DNA of 57,230 nt from Clostridiaceae bacterium (GTDB lineage: Bacteria; Bacillota; Clostridia; TANB77; CAG-508), in NCBI GenBank assembly GCA_012513065.1, contig JAAZCX010000023.1:1-57230 (forward strand). Reading direction: 5' to 3'. Below the pieces are notes generated by a model. That model ran no database searches, was not told the DNA's origin, and saw only the letters and a list, made by a program, of their open reading frames with translations. The position numbers and the translations under genes were made by a program. Positions within the stretch are counted from its first letter, which is position 1; every line of letters starts with the position of its first letter. Positions 53,939 to 57,230 of this stretch are shown one piece after another.

Positions 53939-56671
53939 TTATTCATCTTTTGCTGTATTAATTTTTAATAGTTTAAATATTTCAACAACAACAATAGGAG
54001 TTAATACAAGTATAATTATTTCAACTATATTAGCTGTTGGTAATATTGGTATACTGAATATATTTCTTAAAGAAGGTATTAATAATATTGCTAACATTAA
54101 TATTGTTGAAATTCCTATTGCAAGTAATAATTTTTTATTATTTAAAATACTTGTTTTAAATATAGATTTTTTATTATTTCTTATATTAAACACATGAACA
54201 AGTTCTGATAATGCTAATACACAAAATGCCATTGTTTGACCTATTTCTACTTTTATTTCTTCTTTACTTAACCCTTCTATTATTGGTAGCTCTGAATCAG
54301 CAGTTCCTATACCTATTATAAAAGCTATTAAAGTAATTACTCCTATCATAATTCCTTGATATACAATTCTCCATGTCATTCCTTTAGTAAATATTCCTTT
54401 AGTTGTTTTTAAAGGCTTTCTTTTCATTATATCTTTTTCTGCTGGATCAACTGCTAATGCTAATGCTGGAAGAGAATCTGTTACTAAATTTATCCATAAA
54501 ATATGAATTGGAAGTAATGGTACTATTAAATTAACATCTATATTAAACCACTTTGAAAGTAATGGTGTAATTAATATTGCAATAAATAATACTACAATTT
54601 CTCCTATATTACTTGATAGTAAAAATTGAATTGCCTTTAATATATTATTATAAATTCTTCTTCCTTCTTCTACTGCAGATACCACTGTTGCAAAGTTATC
54701 ATCTGTCAAAATAACATCTGCCGCTTCTTTTGCAACATCAGTTCCGACCATTCCCATTGCACAACCTATATCTGCTGTTTTTAATGCTGGAGCATCATTT
54801 ACTCCATCTCCTGTCATTGCAACTATCTCTCCTTGTTTTTGCCAAGCTTTTACAATTCTAACTTTATGTTCTGGAGAAACCCTTGCATATACACAATAAT
54901 CTCTTATCTTTGCTTCTAACTCTTCTTGTGACATTTCTTCAAGTTCTGTACCTGTAATTGCCTCAGTATCATCTTCTAATATACCAAGCTCTTTTGCTAT
55001 TGCTATTGCTGTTATTTTATGATCACCTGTAATCATTATAGTTTTTATTCCTGCAGTTTTACATTTTTCTACTGCTTTTTTTGCTTCTTCTCTTGGTGGA
55101 TCTATCATTCCTACCATTCCAACATATGTTAGATTATTTTCAATTTCTTTCATTTCTTCTTTTGAAGGAATATGATCAATTTCTTTATATGCCATAGCTA
55201 ATACTCTTAATGCATCTTTAGCCATAACTTCATTATTTATATCAATTGTTGTTTTATATTCTTGTAAATTATTTTCTATTTTTCCATTTATTAAATAGTT
55301 ATCACATTTTCTTATTAATTCATCAATTCCGCCTTTTGTAAATACTAAATATTTATCTCCTACTTTATGAATTGTTGTCATCAATTTTCTATCTGAATCA
55401 AATGGTATTTCTTCTACTCTTGGATATTCTTCAAATAATGATGGTTCAAAATCAAGTTCGAATCCCATATTTATTAATGCAGTTTCTGTTGGATCTCCTG
55501 TTAACGTATTATCTACTGATACTTTACTATCATTACATAGCATACTAATATATACTAATCTTTTTAGTTCATCATTGTTATTATTTATTTTTGCATTTTC
55601 AACATTTTGTAAAATATCATCATAAAATACTTTTTGTACAGTCATTTTATTTTGAGTTAATGTTCCAGTTTTGTCTGAACATATAACTGTTGCACTTCCA
55701 AGTGTTTCTACTGCTGGTAATCTTTTTACTATTGCATTTTTCTTTACCATTCTTTGTACTCCAATAGCTAAAACTATTGTTGATACTGCTGCTAATCCTT
55801 CTGGAATTGCAGCTACTGCTAAGCTTACTGCTGTCATAAACATATCCATTGCATTTTTTTCAATTAATATTCCTACAATAAATATAATAATACAAATTAC
55901 AATTGCAACAATTCCTAATGTTTTTCCTAATTTATTTAATTTTAATTGTAATGGTGTTTCTGCCTCTTTTGTATCATTAATAATTCCTGCTATTTTACCT
56001 ACTTCTGTATTCATTCCAGTTTCAACTACAATTCCTTTTCCTCTACCATAAGTAATTAAGCTAGAAGAAAATAGCATATTTATTCTATCACCTATTCCTG
56101 TTTTTTCATTTTTTATTATATCTATACTTTTTTCTACTGGTAAAGATTCTCCTGTTAATGAAGATTCTTGTGACTTAAGATTTATTGCTTCAATAATTCT
56201 TAAATCTGCTGGAACAAAGTCTCCTGTATCTAATGATACAATATCACCTGGAACTAATTCTTTTGCAGCAACTACAGTAATTTGTCCATTTCTTATTACT
56301 TTTGCAGTATGAGAACTTAATTTTTGCAATGCTTCTAAAGACTTTTCTGCTTTATTTTCTTGTGCTACTCCTATAATTGCATTTACTACTACTACAATTA
56401 AAATAATTATTGTATCTGTTATTCCTTCTCCTTCTGCTATTCCAACTATTCCAGAAATAATAGCAGCAATTATAAGAATAATTATCATAAAATCTTTAAA
56501 TTGTTCTAAAAATTTTATAAACAAACTTTTTTTCTTTTTTGCTTTTAATTCATTTTTTCCGTACTTCTCTACTTTTTCAATTACTTGTTTATCATTTAAT
56601 CCTGTTTCTTTGTTAGTAGTTAATATGTTTTCTACTTCTTCTATATTTTTGTTAAACCACTTTTCTCCCAA
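53939..56671 (-). CDS. P-type cation-transporting ATPase (Ca2+/Mn2+-type)
   Basis: [41 protein letters not shown] in M4. Confidence 0.96.
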   Translation of the reverse strand: MGEKWFNKNIEEVENILTTNKETGLNDKQVIEKVEKYGKNELKAKKKKSLFIKFLEQFKDFMIIILIIAAIISGIVGIAEGEGITDTIIILIVVVVNAIIGVAQENKAEKSLEALQKLSSHTAKVIRNGQITVVAAKELVPGDIVSLDTGDFVPADLRIIEAINLKSQESSLTGESLPVEKSIDIIKNEKTGIGDRINMLFSSSLITYGRGKGIVVETGMNTEVGKIAGIINDTKEAETPLQLKLNKLGKTLGIVAIVICIIIFIVGILIEKNAMDMFMTAVSLAVAAIPEGLAAVSTIVLAIGVQRMVKKNAIVKRLPAVETLGSATVICSDKTGTLTQNKMTVQKVFYDDILQNVENAKINNNNDELKRLVYISMLCNDSKVSVDNTLTGDPTETALINMGFELDFEPSLFEEYPRVEEIPFDSDRKLMTTIHKVGDKYLVFTKGGIDELIRKCDNYLINGKIENNLQEYKTTIDINNEVMAKDALRVLAMAYKEIDHIPSKEEMKEIENNLTYVGMVGMIDPPREEAKKAVEKCKTAGIKTIMITGDHKITAIAIAKELGILEDDTEAITGTELEEMSQEELEAKIRDYCVYARVSPEHKVRIVKAWQKQGEIVAMTGDGVNDAPALKTADIGCAMGMVGTDVAKEAADVILTDDNFATVVSAVEEGRRIYNNILKAIQFLLSSNIGEIVVLFIAILITPLLSKWFNIDVNLIVPLLPIHILWINLVTDSLPALALAVDPAEKDIMKRKPLKTTKGIFTKGMTWRIVYQGIMIGVITLIAFIIGIGTADSELPIIEGLSKEEIKVEIGQTMAFCVLALSELVHVFNIRNNKKSIFKTSILNNKKLLLAIGISTILMLAILLIPSLRNIFSIPILPTANIVEIIILVLTPIVVVEIFKLLKINTAKDE

Positions 56672-56726
56672 TTTATTTTTCTCCTTTTATATTTATTTTT
56701 TCCTTATTTTTCTTTGTATATACAAA

Positions 56727-56855
56727 AATAAGACTTTTAAAGAAATTTTACATTTTCATGTCCTTTCTTTAAAAGTCTTGCTTACCTTAAAGGTTACTAA
56801 CCAGAATATTTCGCGATTGTTGATTAGTAGTTTATAAGCTACTCCCTTTTAAATT
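56727..56855 (-). ncRNA. yybP-ykoY (Mn2+) riboswitch candidate upstream of the P-type ATPase
   Basis: Minus strand AAAAGGGAGTAGC ... GGTTAGTAACCTTTAAGGTAAGCAAGACTTTTAAAG followed by terminator hairpin AAGACTTTTAAAGAAA/TTTCTTTAAAAGTCTT. Confidence 0.8.
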
Positions 56856-57021
56856 TTATTTATTTAATTTATTTGTTCAATTCTATCATTAGTTTTTTTG
56901 TTTTACAAGTAATTTTCTAAATTATTTTTTATATTATATTCATATTTATAGAAAAGTATTAATATTTTTCTATTGAAACAATTATTAAAATAAGTTATAA
57001 TTATATTATAGTTTTATATTT

Positions 57022-57095
<74 letters not shown>

Positions 57096-57103
57096 ATTGA
57101 AAA

Positions 57104-57140
57104 CAGCTTACGAACCAATATGGTTTCGTAAGTTTTTATT
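57104..57140 (+). terminator. Rho-independent terminator after tRNA-Gly
   Basis: cttacgaaccaatatggtttcgtaagttttta. Confidence 0.75.
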
Positions 57141-57195
57141 TTATATAGAAACAAGTTTAAAAATGTTCTCTTTCTAGGAAGGAGGACATTTTTTT

Positions 57196-57230
57196 ATGGA
57201 TTTAAGAATACTAGAAACATTAAAGCCTAA
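57196..57230 (+). CDS. Start of a CDS running off the window
   Basis: SD GGAAGGAGGAC then ATG: MDLRILETLKP. Confidence 0.6.
   Translation, partial: MDLRILETLKP

Overview
AT-rich, spore-forming Clostridia-type chromosomal segment, mostly minus-strand. It carries the spoIIIAA-AH operon, yebC, polC, rseP-cdsA-uppS-frr-pyrH, queA, a T-box upstream of DUF1653/ileS, rpoZ, a Fur-box-linked Zn/Mn ABC uptake operon, LiaF/LytTR-type genes, a two-gene ABC exporter operon, a yybP-ykoY-type leader upstream of a P-type ATPase, and a lone tRNA-Gly. The main observation is recoding. Four otherwise intact genes (spoIIIAG, spoIIIAD, an SH3-CAP/SCP secreted protein, and an ABC exporter that needs it twice) are each readable only with a +1 frameshift. 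All five junctions sit exactly at an in-frame CGG followed by A or U (CGGA x4, CGGU x1). Skipping the C, or reading CGGW as a four-base codon, restores homologous protein and gives Gly (GGA/GGU) at the junction. The same window encodes a divergent tRNA-Gly whose anticodon loop is C-U-U-C-C-G-A: UCC followed by G37, so 5'-UCCG-3' is the exact four-base complement of 5'-CGGA-3'. Its anticodon stem is also irregular. I propose a natural quadruplet-decoding (or dedicated +1 recoding) system, CGGW -> Gly, served by this tRNA. Six other in-frame CGGs must be read as ordinary triplets. All lie in small accessory-looking genes, and this is the main caveat. All calls come from reading the sequence by eye; no database search or alignment was run.
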